A stretch of DNA of 64,000 nt from Saccharomycopsis fibuligera x Saccharomycopsis cf. fibuligera. Taxonomy: Eukaryota; Ascomycota; Saccharomycetes; Ascoideales; Saccharomycopsidaceae. Both the position numbers and the translations under genes were made by a program. The stretch's first letter is position 1, and each line of letters starts with the position of its first letter. The stretch lies in NCBI GenBank assembly GCA_001936135.1, contig CP012816.1, positions 1,615,501 through 1,679,500 on the forward strand. The letters are read 5' to 3'. This document shows, piece after piece, positions 10,729 to 21,947 of this stretch. Below the pieces are notes generated by a model that saw nothing but the letters and a program-made list of their open reading frames with translations, was not told the origin of the DNA and searched no databases.

Positions 10729-12588
10729 ATGGATATTAAGACCTCAATATTGCTGGCATTGTCGCCAGTGTTAGACGAGCTTCAGTTGAAATTGAGGCGG
10801 CTACAAGAAAGTATGGTCGATCTCAAGGCTCAATTGAGCGAGCAGCGCTTAGAAAACGACCAGCTAAAATGTGCTAATAAAGATCTTCAACGGAAATATA
10901 ACACCTTGCTTGCAAACCAAAGGCCAGATAATTTAGCTAAAAAACCTGATGATGATTTTGAAGCGGTACCCATTAAGCAGCTCACTAGAAGTTATGCTTC
11001 TGATAAGACCCCCACAGTGCCTTTTATCCAACATGATCTGCAGAAAAGCGGTGTAATTCAAGGCAGTTTAGATCTAGAAGTTGACAATACAGTCCCAGTA
11101 ATATTCAATTCATCGCAGTATAGCGATACTAACGTGGCAGATATTTATAAAGAAATGCTTCAACCCAATCCTGCTGTTAAGAAAGAATCTTCTGACGGAT
11201 CATTTGATACAAACTCACTAAAATCAGTAGAAATGGAACCAAAAAGACCAGATTTGAAGGGTTATAATTCTGAAAGCCAAAACATGCTAGATGTCTTTTC
11301 CCAGGAAACCGAGCTTCAAAGCTCTGAAGTATTCGATTTACCATTATCTCAGAAAATCAAGAAGGAGGAGGAAGAACATTGTCATGAAATTTTCGATCAT
11401 ACCTCTCTTCATCAGCTGCATTCTCCTGAAAATCAAAAGCTTTTGAAAACATCGCTGTCGAATAATGCATTCAACTATGGTTTACCTACTCCTACATCTG
11501 ACCGGAAAAAAGCAGAAGAAGAAATGAGCCACAATAGGAAACACTTTATAAAATTTCATAACAAGTCCGCTGGTTTACTGATAAGCCCTGAAGCTAAAAA
11601 CAAAAGGAAACTTAAGCATATGGATATTGGTGAAGATTCTATCCCAGCAGAGAACTATAATGACGTAAGTGGTCATGAGACTATGCCCTCTAGATGCAGA
11701 AAGCAAGCCAAAGTAACCCACAAGAATATTGCAATGATGCATGAGAAAGGTAGTCATGATGAAAGAAAGTTGGATAACAAGGAAAACTTTGCTACTGATT
11801 TTTTATACGAGGATGAAACAAATCTGCAAAATAGCATACCAAATGAAATCGCCAATAAAAAGCTTGCCGAAAAACTAGGAATCATTAAAGAACCTCTATT
11901 TGAGCTGAATACCATCGCTCGTTCACAGGAGAAAACGGAACCTAAAGCTTTCAAAATATTGAACGTTGATCAGATTTTAGAATCAATTGACAAAGGCAGA
12001 GTCATTGATATGACATATAATCCACTATCGGGGAAAAAATGGGTTCTTGAGGACTTCAAGGCAAATCCAAATTTTGATCATGATAGAAAAGGGCTATCTC
12101 AAAAAATTCACAAAGAAATCCAAGATTTTATAGCAGAGCACACCAAAAAAGATGCTGAATGTGAACAATGTAAGAAATTTTACGATGCAGCAGGATATGG
12201 TTTGAAAATGATGAGCCCAGCTTGGGATGAATCGCAAACATCACACGATAAGTTAAAAGCAGTAATGCCAAAAAAGTTCAAATGTACACATACAAAGATA
12301 AATGTGCTGGAATCTAAAAAGTATTGCAGCAAAGATAAACCTAAAACCCCAGATTCACCTCCAGGCTTCTTTAGGAGTGATTTTCCTTCAACGCAGGCGT
12401 TAAAGGAAGAGAAACAACAAGCTAAAAAATTCACTAACCTAAAAACAATGGAACGTTTTTTGAGCGCTACTTCACTATATGAAAATGAGCGCGCTTTCAT
12501 ATTTAGAAATAAAATTTTTAGCAAAGTGATCGAGAACAAATTTTATTATTATGATTCTGAAAAGTTAGTTGAAATCTATGAGGCATAA
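10729..12588 (+). CDS. SAE2: Sae2/Ctp1/CtIP-family DNA end-resection factor
   Basis: The protein has 619 residues. An N-terminal coiled coil (about 15-65) fits the tetramerisation helix of this family, and a long disordered middle follows. The C-terminal domain has a CEQC knuckle (C478, C481) and the hallmark SPPGFFRSDFPSTQ (from S543), preceded by TP/SP sites where Cdk phosphorylation activates Sae2/CtIP. Known family role: cofactor for Mre11-Rad50-Xrs2 in double-strand-break resection and hairpin opening. Two oddities stand out. The RHR-type basic motif usual before the PPGFW block is not obvious; CSKDKPK stands there. About 60 further residues follow the Sae2 domain and end in KFYYYDSEKLVEIYEA. 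It is longer than S. cerevisiae Sae2 (345 aa). Confidence 0.82.
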   Translation: MDIKTSILLALSPVLDELQLKLRRLQESMVDLKAQLSEQRLENDQLKCANKDLQRKYNTLLANQRPDNLAKKPDDDFEAVPIKQLTRSYASDKTPTVPFIQHDLQKSGVIQGSLDLEVDNTVPVIFNSSQYSDTNVADIYKEMLQPNPAVKKESSDGSFDTNSLKSVEMEPKRPDLKGYNSESQNMLDVFSQETELQSSEVFDLPLSQKIKKEEEEHCHEIFDHTSLHQLHSPENQKLLKTSLSNNAFNYGLPTPTSDRKKAEEEMSHNRKHFIKFHNKSAGLLISPEAKNKRKLKHMDIGEDSIPAENYNDVSGHETMPSRCRKQAKVTHKNIAMMHEKGSHDERKLDNKENFATDFLYEDETNLQNSIPNEIANKKLAEKLGIIKEPLFELNTIARSQEKTEPKAFKILNVDQILESIDKGRVIDMTYNPLSGKKWVLEDFKANPNFDHDRKGLSQKIHKEIQDFIAEHTKKDAECEQCKKFYDAAGYGLKMMSPAWDESQTSHDKLKAVMPKKFKCTHTKINVLESKKYCSKDKPKTPDSPPGFFRSDFPSTQALKEEKQQAKKFTNLKTMERFLSATSLYENERAFIFRNKIFSKVIENKFYYYDSEKLVEIYEA

Positions 12589-12787
12589 GCTAATTAGGCC
12601 TTTTTTTCTTTAGTTCAATAATTTTTTTATATCAGCTCAATGCATGAAATGAACATAAACAAAAACAATTTGCTAAAAATTAAACAAAACGACACACGCT
12701 GCTCTTACATAAGTGTGGACTTTATAATTAAGTAGGTGCTTAAAAAATTTGACACTTTCCATTCATAGTAGCTGAAAATACAAAAAT

Positions 12788-12861
12788 CACCGAACCTGGG
12801 ACTCGAACCCAGAATCTCCTGATTAGAAGTCAGACGCCCTAACCAATTAGGCTAGCCCGGC
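12788..12861 (-). tRNA. tRNA-Arg(UCU)
   Basis: Read on the minus strand, the 74-nt cloverleaf has a 7-bp acceptor stem including a G1-U72 pair as in yeast tRNA-Arg(UCU), the anticodon loop CTTCTAA (anticodon TCT), a T-arm with GGTTCGAGTCC and discriminator G. No intron. A T-run just after the 3' end can act as the Pol III terminator. Confidence 0.95.
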
Positions 12862-13875
12862 ATTTGATTGGCTTTTTTAACAAATTATCCATTAAGATAA
12901 TTATTTAGAATTTCTAGTTAGAAAAAATCTCACATTCTACTCTATATCACGATATAAATAAGTTTATTGTTGGAATTATACCAAATAAAATCACACATAC
13001 CATTCATTCTGTATAATTTCTTTTGCATCTGGTGTCCAAAAAACAATCTGACATGACTACCAAAGCAATCAAAATCAAAGATGCTTACGGAATGCTGATA
13101 TTTCAGAGTTCCTAGTTATTGAATGTAAGAGCCCTATATTTCTAATATAACTAAATAATAATAAGTATATAACGATAATTAGACTAACTATAACACATAT
13201 TAGCGTTGTGCTATAAACAGTAGTAAATATGCATATTGTGAAACAAAGTAGAAGATTCTAGAGAGTATTAGGTAAGAAAAATTGGGTATCATTATCTTGA
13301 TGTCTTGGACTAGAACTCAATGTTCGTCATAAAGTAGTAAAAGTAGTCCGATCTTATCACTCATCTAGTTTACTACGTAACTATATCTGCAATTGGTGGC
13401 TTTCCTTCACTATTAGTTACGAAATTAGCTCAATCAGTATTTGACGAATATTGAGTTCTAGGCCAACAAACCAGGATGAAACAAACTAACAAGTGGTACA
13501 GAATCATTCCTTGGACATGTTACTATGAAACAGGATTAGCGTATTTAGGATTATAAATCGTAAATCTCTAATATGTTTTGCATTCAGTCTGATTAGTATT
13601 TATACAGGGTCCAACCAATATTTTTATATATTTATTATTAGTTAGTTATATTTGAAATACAAAGCTTTTACACCCAAAATATGAACCCTGAGATGTCAGT
13701 ATTCTGTAAGTATTGCTCAGAGGTGACCACCCTCAGGTACGAGCAGTATATCTAGTCATTATACTAAATGTGCCATAATATTTCAGAAGAAGCGTAGTTC
13801 AACAATTTGGCCATTTATGTAAAAAAAAATTAAGTAACTTCAACTCATTCTAACTGGGCCATATAAGTTAAAAAA
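12862..13875. other. Gene-poor stretch between two tRNA genes
   Basis: About 1 kb of AT-rich DNA without a significant ORF on either strand. A TGTTGG string at 12968 and CCAACA at 13463 could be the ends of an old solo LTR upstream of the tRNA, but no target-site duplication is visible and the match is too short to call. Confidence 0.5.
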
Positions 13876-13947
13876 TTCCGATACCGGGAGTCGAACCCGG
13901 GTTTGCTCGGTGAAAGCGAACCGTGCTAGCCGTTACACTATATCGGA
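13876..13947 (-). tRNA. tRNA-Glu(UUC)
   Basis: The minus-strand 72-nt cloverleaf has a perfect 7-bp acceptor stem (TCCGATA / TATCGGA), discriminator A, anticodon loop CTTTCAC (anticodon TTC), and a T-arm with GGTTCGACTCC. No intron. A T-run lies immediately downstream as terminator. Confidence 0.95.
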
Positions 13948-14189
13948 AATCAATATTTTGTTTGCAAACCTTTTATTTAGTGTGTTTTCATCCGCGACCA
14001 GTCTGTGTTTACAATTGACCTTGTGTGTGAAAAGAAAACAGTCGAGATAAGTAGCATCCTAGCGGTTGTCTAAGATTTTGAAAAAAGGTCGGCAACGTGT
14101 TTCTTTCAACTTGTATATAAAAAAGTTAGATCTGAATCAACCAGTTAACCTTAACACCAGAAATATTAAAGAAAGAACAACGCTGAAAT

Positions 14190-14922
<733 letters not shown>

Positions 14923-16128
14923 AATAAAGAAAAGAAAGCCTGAATGTTGGAAAAAGAAGGTGTAGTCTTACTTTTTTGTGTTTATTATTGAATTAATTAA
15001 AAATTCTTTTAGCTGTATTGATGATTTTAGATGCTCCATCATGTATTCATATTTCCATCTTTTACGATAAATATAGCTACGAATGTTAGCCAATTTTTAG
15101 CAATTATTAATTAAGCTATAGAAAACCCTTATTTTTATGCAAATTGCCAAGGTTCTTCCATTTTGTCCAAAACACGTGAAATTTAACATAATATAGCTAT
15201 AGGTCAGCTATATATGTGGATAGCACATGGAACCATGTTGGATTGTACGGCCTGCATTTTCTAATAATTTTAATATTGTTTCGCCGAGACATGCAATGCC
15301 GCATTTTAAGCAGTATGAATGGGCGTGCAAGTTTAATGTATTGTGAATTTGTGGTGACAATAATTATAACAAAGAATCGATTGTAAGTATTGTATTTTCA
15401 TCTTAAATAAGTTTATTCTCTGTTTAGAAAGAAAGGGATCAAACAGATAGAATACAAATACAATCACAAATACAATCACAGGTTTAACTTTTTGAAAGTT
15501 CTCATACTCTCAGATCACCAGTGACTTGAGGACCGCTTCCCATTCCATGAACTAATTTTCAGCATTGCATTATTCTCAGTCTAGTTAGCGTACAAGCAAG
15601 CACTATATAACACTGATAGTAAGATAGTAAATAACTGTGTAGATAATCGATTTACAATGTGAAGGTTACTGATTGGTGTTTGATTGTAGTATGGTTTGTG
15701 CTGCTAACATAACATTGAAAAGAGATGCAAAAATTTGTGCTTTCCATAGTTTAGTATTCAATGCAATCTTCAAAAATAAAAACCTTAAAATGCGCAACCA
15801 ATTTGATGTATGTATGTGTACTTTGGAAGAAAATAATAAAATATGAAAAAAAAGCATCAATATTGAATAGCACTGCAGGGTTAGTGAAAAGTGACAAATT
15901 ACTGGACTACTTTTTATACTTTAGTGTTATTAAACATAGCAAGAGCAGCATAATACTAAAAATAGAGGGTTAAGTATTGAAAAAAGGAAAGAATGAAATG
16001 AAAGTATTGGTCAAGTTGTGAATTCTATAGTTATTCTAAAAATAAAAATTAGAGAAGAGCAATTTACTACTAATTAAATTTCTATCTTGATCATTTCGTA
16101 ATTACCATTAATAATTGAGAGCAGGAAA
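14923..16128. other. Gene-poor stretch between protease relic and LSB6 3' end
   Basis: No credible gene was found. TGTTGG at 15236 starts a segment running to an imperfect tandem (CAAATACAATCA twice) near 15470 that vaguely resembles a solo LTR; ends and target duplication cannot be shown. A CACGTG lies at 15173. Confidence 0.45.
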
Positions 16129-18579
16129 TTAACACCATGTAAAGACTGGTGGTTTAGAGCTAACTGTTTCCAAGCGTTCAACAATAACTCGCTTTGTAGC
16201 AGCAGTTTTCTCAACACGCTTTGAGGTTTTCCTGCCTTGATGTCTTCCATAATGTTTGAATTGTTGATCTGATGAATTGTAAACTTGATTTTGGTTCTGA
16301 TTCTGAGTCTGGCCCTCCGCCAAATTATCAGCAAATGAGTCTAAGACCCCAACCATTGTACCAGATTCCGGCAAGCTAGAAGGATTAGTCAAATAATGTG
16401 AATGTCCACTATGCATAATCAGACTGTTTTTGGTATTGTTAAATTTTTCTTCACTGATATTACCATTCAAGAGATCTGTCCAGCTGTGTTGCAATTGTTC
16501 CATTCCTTCATAATCTTGCATACCATCAGCAAATGGGTTTCCAGCTTCAGGTGCGCTTTGAGCTGTTGCTTGTTTTTTGTCATCTATTTTGGAAGAATAA
16601 ATTTTTGTGACTTTGGCTGAACTTGTAGTTGGCAATTCTTCGTCAGAGTCTTCATTGATTGTTTCAATAAACAGTGCCAAGTTTCTTTTGCGTACTGCTC
16701 GCTTTGCCGAAGATTTTGTACTAGATTTACCTGGTGATAAAGTGCTGCTTGTCTTCATTGGTGAGTTTTGAGCTGAGGTTAGCAGACTGCTTGCATCGGC
16801 CCATATTGGTGTTTCCATAGCTGCAGATATCGAAGAGATAGGAATTCTCACCGGAACATCAATTTCATCATCCCATACAAGCATTCTAGTTCTTCTAGCT
16901 AACTCTAATGGACCATGACCTATTGTGTTCAAAGCTTCAACAACATTGAAAGCTTGCCCTTTCATTACTGCCCATTGTTTTTTCCACATTCTTTCTTTGA
17001 AATCAGAATCTCTAGCAAACATTTGTCTAAAAAGCACTGCGCTTTCTTCCCACCATGCGATGGAAGTCAATAGAGGTAAAAAATGGCGTCGTGTCTTTTC
17101 TGAAAATGGATGCCCGATAATTGGTAATGGCAAGTACAACCAGCCAAATGGGAAAGATCTCCATTCATCAGGATGCTTCCAAGGCCAAGAAAGTCCTGAG
17201 TCGATGGCTCCGATTTTCAATCTCGGCATTCTTTTAGTGTATTTCTCTTTTCTGCCATCAATATATTCTTCATGTTCAATTGTTTCCCATTCAATTTTTA
17301 TCATCCAGTTGTCGGAACCTCTATCAGTATTTCTCATTATATAGTCTAAAATGACCAATTTTTCTAATTCTTGACGGAATTCCTGTATGACGTGAGGGGT
17401 CCATTCGAAAAAAAGCTCTTCTGTGTTCCCATACTCATCAGTATAAGGTATTGAATACTTTTTGTTGCTATTTGCCCAAGGCGAGGTTCCAGGAATTGGG
17501 TATTTACTGAAAAACCTGTTAGCTTCCATGTAGCCATTTAAAAATAGCTGGAAAGAACCAACTTTTTTAGGTAATTCCTTATGACGATACTTTCGTCTAG
17601 TTAGCATGGGGTAGTAAAAACTTTTGGAAGATAAAGAGACTGTGTCGGTGTAAGGCACAATAAACGTTTGAAGTTGTCGATCTAGCAAACTGGCAGCTGC
17701 TTCACAGATATAGCCAAGGTTAGGAATAAGACAACTTCTACCAAAAAAGAAAGGAAATAAGTTTCTATGCAACCACTTAGTCCATTTTGGAGATAATGGG
17801 CCATATGGTTCTTCGTCCTTTGGCTTAAAAACTCCAACAATTTGATTCTCGGTATTATATACAAAGTAGCTTCCTGAGGAGCCAGCGGCAATTCTGCGTG
17901 GTTCAATGCCTAAATGATCAATTGCATCAATGGCATTCTCGACAATGGTATCAAAGTCGTGTTTGCTGACTGGACCGCTATTAACAAAGCCATCCAGCGG
18001 CATTTTGGGTAAGGGTTCAATCAATGGTGATGGCTTGAACACAGAATATTGAATTTCATTAGGAGCTCCTTCAACATGTTTGGACCTCACGTACCACTTT
18101 GGGAGTCTGGAAGAAACGCTTTTGGTCCATCTTCCCACAGTATCGTTAAGCAGCCTTAAATCAAGGGAAACATATGATCTTGTTCTATGGCTATTCATAT
18201 ACGTACGCGCCGCCAAGTTATTATTGTCAGATATTCTCACGAGGGCTTCAGCAGCGGTTTCCTGCCCATTGGCGGCAACATCACCAACATTACCAATATT
18301 TTCAATTGCGCCTTCTTCATCCTCGCCAAATGGCAAAGGCTCCAGATGGTAACTATAGCAATCATTCTCACAAGATTCATTATGGTGTGGCTGGGAGTAC
18401 GTGTATCCGTTAACAGTATGTCCGCTCAGAGCGTCTCCGTTTGACATATTTTGTTTTTGTGAATCAGTAATCTTGGCTCCTTTCTGGTCATATGCAGTTT
18501 CATGACTCGGCACCACAGCGTTAGAACTGGCGTTCTTTGATGGGCTTCTGTAGGAGCCATTGTCTAGTGTTGGTGCCAT
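16129..18579 (-). CDS. LSB6: Type II phosphatidylinositol 4-kinase Lsb6
   Basis: The 816-residue protein is a type II PI 4-kinase, which makes PI4P on endosomal and vacuolar membranes; yeast Lsb6 also links to actin via Las17. Core motifs are GSSGSYFVYN (glycine-rich loop), IVGVFKPKDEEPYG (ATP lysine), RNTDRGSDNWMIKI (catalytic loop) and GAIDSGLSWPWKHPDEWRSF (metal-binding Asp). A Cys that could be lipidated in animal enzymes is not evident. The N-terminal ~190 and C-terminal ~220 residues are low-complexity and family-variable; the C-terminus is basic (KRVEKTAATKRVIVE). The ATG at 18579 is the first in frame. It is transcribed in the same direction as the upstream NDUFAF2-like gene, with 458 bp between. 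Confidence 0.92.
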   Translation of the reverse strand: MAPTLDNGSYRSPSKNASSNAVVPSHETAYDQKGAKITDSQKQNMSNGDALSGHTVNGYTYSQPHHNESCENDCYSYHLEPLPFGEDEEGAIENIGNVGDVAANGQETAAEALVRISDNNNLAARTYMNSHRTRSYVSLDLRLLNDTVGRWTKSVSSRLPKWYVRSKHVEGAPNEIQYSVFKPSPLIEPLPKMPLDGFVNSGPVSKHDFDTIVENAIDAIDHLGIEPRRIAAGSSGSYFVYNTENQIVGVFKPKDEEPYGPLSPKWTKWLHRNLFPFFFGRSCLIPNLGYICEAAASLLDRQLQTFIVPYTDTVSLSSKSFYYPMLTRRKYRHKELPKKVGSFQLFLNGYMEANRFFSKYPIPGTSPWANSNKKYSIPYTDEYGNTEELFFEWTPHVIQEFRQELEKLVILDYIMRNTDRGSDNWMIKIEWETIEHEEYIDGRKEKYTKRMPRLKIGAIDSGLSWPWKHPDEWRSFPFGWLYLPLPIIGHPFSEKTRRHFLPLLTSIAWWEESAVLFRQMFARDSDFKERMWKKQWAVMKGQAFNVVEALNTIGHGPLELARRTRMLVWDDEIDVPVRIPISSISAAMETPIWADASSLLTSAQNSPMKTSSTLSPGKSSTKSSAKRAVRKRNLALFIETINEDSDEELPTTSSAKVTKIYSSKIDDKKQATAQSAPEAGNPFADGMQDYEGMEQLQHSWTDLLNGNISEEKFNNTKNSLIMHSGHSHYLTNPSSLPESGTMVGVLDSFADNLAEGQTQNQNQNQVYNSSDQQFKHYGRHQGRKTSKRVEKTAATKRVIVERLETVSSKPPVFTWC

Positions 18580-19037
18580 AGGATCGACAGTTCAGTTATC
18601 AAAAGTGGAGTTTTGCAAATGTGTCTTGTAAGCGCCGTTCATAGATGAGTATGAAATTGAATTGGTTACAGTATTATGCAATTCTCTTTGGTGCTTTTTC
18701 CCTTTTTAACAAAACTTGTAGAAACGCACTGCCCAATAAATTGAGGGCGCAGCTAATGAACCTAAAAAACGCTATAAGTGGTAGTTGTAGTATTGGTTAA
18801 TGCTTATTCATATTTGCAAAGAGAAAATAGATGCTCATGAAACATGGTGAGATGATATTACGCATTTGGTCTATGCCACCATCGCTCAAAACGGGGCTGC
18901 AACATGCAAGCAAGAGCTTACTAGTGCTACTGTCTACCGAGGAAATCAAGGAAATATAAAATAATAATAATTATAAAACAACATGCTTATTTACAGAACA
19001 CTAGAACAAAGCAAGATAACGATCTCGTCAAGCAACC
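18580..19037. promoter_or_regulatory. LSB6 upstream region
   Basis: This 458-bp region between the NDUFAF2-like 3' end and the LSB6 start must contain the LSB6 promoter. No specific motif was identified. Confidence 0.4.
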
Positions 19038-19746
19038 TTATCTTCTCGGTTTGAAGACTGCCTGTTCAATGGCGTCGCCCTCTCTTTTAATGCCGGCGTT
19101 TGCCTGGGCCTGAGCCCAAGCTTGATCCTCACGAGCAGCCTCACCACCACCATCCAGCTGCTGTTTCTTCAAAGCTTCGTCGCGCTGCTTGTTTCTAAGA
19201 TCGTTTTCATGTAAACCACCAGTGATACTCTGCAACTGTTGCTGCTGCTGTGGCGTCAAACCCGGGTTCTGGAGCAAACTGCCCTGTCTCCATTTCTCAT
19301 CCGCATGCTCCGCAAGAATCTTGATCTCCTGTTGACGCCTAATGTCAGCGGCGAGCTCCTCCAACGTGGGGAAGTCAGGCCTCGTTCGTCTTAGCCACAT
19401 GATACACTGCGGTGGGATGTCCTGGTCAGCGTGGTGCCGCTGCTCTCTGTAGTGGATGATTCTTCTCATACGCTCGCGAGCATTCTCAACATAGAACTCC
19501 CAGTAGGTATTGCCTTTCAAGTCATAGCCTATAAGCAGAATAATTAGTTTCTGTGTTTCTTTACAGTGTTTTCAAAGTTTGACAGAGTACTTCGCTTCTG
19601 TATTTGCTTATCAAATCGTAATCTTTCAAATGGCTAGGCAAAAACATACCAACAAAAAACTTCTTTCTGAAAGGAATATGTCTCAATGATCTATATTTTA
19701 GCCAAAGGGCTTTAGCTAACGTCACTTTCCCTTTCAAAAACTCCAT
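19038..19746 (-). CDS. Complex I assembly factor, NDUFAF2 (B17.2L/mimitin)-like, spliced
   Basis: Exon 1 (19746-19650) and exon 2 (19528-19038) flank a 121-bp intron (GTATGT donor, ACTAAT branch region, TAG acceptor) and encode 195 residues. The joined sequence reads RHIPFRKKFFV-GYDLKGNTYWEF, then IPPQCIMWLRRTRPDFPTLEEL, the NDUFA12/NDUFAF2 signature. In this family the protein helps assemble respiratory complex I in mitochondria. The extended, Q- and A-rich charged tail after that motif fits the NDUFAF2 branch more than NDUFA12. I chose the ATG at 19746 (MEFLKGKVTL). An upstream in-frame ATG at 19887 would add 47 residues (MAALTFSTEK...) that could be a presequence, so the true start is open. 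Complex I factors are expected in CTG-clade yeasts and absent from Saccharomyces. Confidence 0.85.
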
Positions 19747-20386
19747 TTTACTGTGACTAGAGTGATATGTGCTAAGCTGATTTCTGACTGGCTTCACCGG
19801 TTGTGGAGTAAGAAGTGCGCTATAGCATACAAAGCGCATGCAAAAGAATTTTCTGTTTTTCTCTGTTGAAAATGTTAGCGCAGCCACACTGACGTCCTTG
19901 ATTACGTAATATACACCACCCTTGAATTTTTGGTCATCAGCTCCAATACACTATAATATTAATGATACCTACTGGCAAGGTAGTCAGACAGTGCCATACA
20001 CGAGCTTAGCTATCTCTTGCTATTGATTTTGGGCGTTTGAGTGAAGACCCTTTCGAATAGATCTACTCTCGCACAGAAGCCAGGTAAGCTCCGGGGAAAA
20101 TTTCTGGATGTACCACCACTCGGGGCACATGTGCGATGATATAATTGCAATGTAGCGGGCATAGAGGGAAGTTTTCAGTTTCCATCAAATTTCCATATTT
20201 ACGCAGCTTGCCCCTGACTTATTAACACCATATTAGGCATTAGGTTCTTTCCAACACAAAATCAAAAAAACAAAAAAAAAACAAAAAAAAAACACTACTT
20301 TCTTTGGTACGTGTGCTATACGTTTTTTTTTTTTTTATCTTAGCTGGTTTATTATCAAAATATTTTCGCGAACTCATCTACACATT
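19747..20386. promoter_or_regulatory. Divergent promoter, NDUFAF2-like / PLP enzyme
   Basis: The region contains long A-rich and T-rich tracts (about 20260-20335) just before the PLP-enzyme ATG, typical of a nucleosome-depleted yeast promoter and leader. The part next to 19746 may be coding if the longer NDUFAF2-like start is used. Confidence 0.45.
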
Positions 20387-21526
20387 ATGGCCGGATTACA
20401 AACTACTCTTATCCACGGTGATGACAAAACCACAAGGGTTCCTGACGTTGTGCCCCCAATCAACGTCGCCACCACTTTCAGATACAGCAACGATCCAGCA
20501 AAATTGATAAGTGCTGACCAACTTGGCGAACAAGAAGGCTGGGTAGCTAGCGGCAATCCGATCTATTCCCGTTTATCCCATCCTAATTCTGAAGCTGCTG
20601 AGTCCATCTTATCTGAGCTCTTTGGCAAGCCTGCAGTGGTTTACAATAGTGGTTTAGGTGCCTTCAATGCTCTTTTGTTCCATTACACTCCTAAAAGATT
20701 GTTCTTTGACAAGTGCTACCACGGGTGCCACGGAATTGCTGACTTGTTTACCAGATACCATGCGCTTGAACAACGTGGCTTAACTGAAGAGGATTTCAAG
20801 TCCTTGCAAGCAGGGGACTTGATCCATTTGGAAACCCCAGTTAACCCGGACGGCACATCATTCGATATTGAGTATTACGCTAAGATTGCTCATGCTAAAG
20901 GGGCCTTTTTGTCTGTTGACTCCACTTTTGCTCCGTTCCCATTGCAGGATCCGTTCAAATTCGGGGCAGACATTGTCATGCATTCCGGTACCAAGTACTT
21001 TGGTGGCCATTCTGACTTGTTGGCTGGTGTCTTAGTGGTGAAGGATTCTGCTAGCAGACATAAGTTGTTGGAAGACCGGATTTACTTGGCTACAAATATT
21101 GCTAATTTGGACGCCTATTTGTTGCTCAGATCGTTGAGAACCTATGAGTTGAGAATTAAGCAGCAGTCTGCGAACGCGGAACAGTTGGTCAAGTATCTCT
21201 CCGACAACCAAAAGAATTACAAAGCATTGAAGTCCATTAATCATTCTTCTTTGCAAACCGAGGAGTTTGTCAAGAAGCAGCTACCAAACGGCTATGGACC
21301 AGTCTTTTCCATCCATGTTACCGATGCGGAAATTGCGAAGACTTTGCCATCTAGATTGAAATATTTCCATCATGCTACTTCTCTTGGTGGGGTGGAAAGT
21401 TTGATTGAGTGGAGAGCCCTTAGTAGCTCCACCACTCCAAAGACTTTGCTTAGAATCAGCGTGGGAATTGAGAATGTTGATGACTTAATTAAAGATCTTG
21501 ATCAAGGGTTATCTTCTTTCAATTAA
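20387..21526 (+). CDS. Cys/Met-metabolism PLP-dependent enzyme (YHR112C-like)
   Basis: The 379-residue protein is a fold-type I PLP enzyme of the cystathionine gamma-synthase / beta-lyase family. The Schiff-base lysine is K203 in MHSGTKYFGGHSDLLAG. Other family marks are YSRLSHPNSEAAES, HLETPVNPDG and SVDSTFAPFPLQDPFKFGAD. Length and overall look fit the fungal YHR112C-type subgroup, whose substrate is not established, rather than Cys3, Str2 or Str3, but I cannot exclude an active lyase or synthase. The likely compartment is the cytosol, since the N-terminus MAGLQTTLIHGDD has no presequence. The ATG at 20387 follows an A/T-rich leader. It stands in tandem with YPT35. Confidence 0.85.
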   Translation: MAGLQTTLIHGDDKTTRVPDVVPPINVATTFRYSNDPAKLISADQLGEQEGWVASGNPIYSRLSHPNSEAAESILSELFGKPAVVYNSGLGAFNALLFHYTPKRLFFDKCYHGCHGIADLFTRYHALEQRGLTEEDFKSLQAGDLIHLETPVNPDGTSFDIEYYAKIAHAKGAFLSVDSTFAPFPLQDPFKFGADIVMHSGTKYFGGHSDLLAGVLVVKDSASRHKLLEDRIYLATNIANLDAYLLLRSLRTYELRIKQQSANAEQLVKYLSDNQKNYKALKSINHSSLQTEEFVKKQLPNGYGPVFSIHVTDAEIAKTLPSRLKYFHHATSLGGVESLIEWRALSSSTTPKTLLRISVGIENVDDLIKDLDQGLSSFN

Positions 21527-21947
21527 GATGAAATTCATATTGCTTAATCACAAAATCTTTTGCAATGTTCTTTACACATTGTTGATATTATATGAAACTT
21601 TAAATTCTACTAATGCATTCTGTACCCTTAGACCATGTAGGCGATATTTTGTAATGCTCATGGTTTCGTGAGGTATCGTTTCGCGAAACACAGCGGCCAA
21701 CGTTACTCGTGCGCGCATAACAGATATGAGGTGCTCTTAGCATATATGAGGTGCGCCAAAGTCATAGCTCAGTGCAGTCTCAAATTGCTTTTCCCCCCTT
21801 AATACATGTGCTTAACAATCGCTACATCAAATGCAATATTGCATGACAGGAGATAGAAACATTTAAATATTAAAACCATAGTATAGCCACCACAACGACC
21901 ATTACAGACACTGAACTTTATTATAAGATGTTCACGAAAATAATAAT
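21527..21947. promoter_or_regulatory. Intergenic PLP enzyme-YPT35
   Basis: A 421-bp tandem intergenic region. A short direct repeat containing ATATGAGGTGC occurs twice at about 21724-21757. No gene or known site was recognised. Confidence 0.4.

Noticed and set aside
12968-13468. Possible solo LTR (TGTTGG ... CCAACA) upstream of tRNA-Arg
   Set aside because: Only six-base inverted ends match, no target-site duplication is visible, and no second copy is in the window. It would be a fossil at best; not called.
15236-15480. Second LTR-like segment starting TGTTGGATTG
   Set aside because: The 3' end is not definable and the flanks do not repeat; similarity to yeast LTRs is only a general impression.
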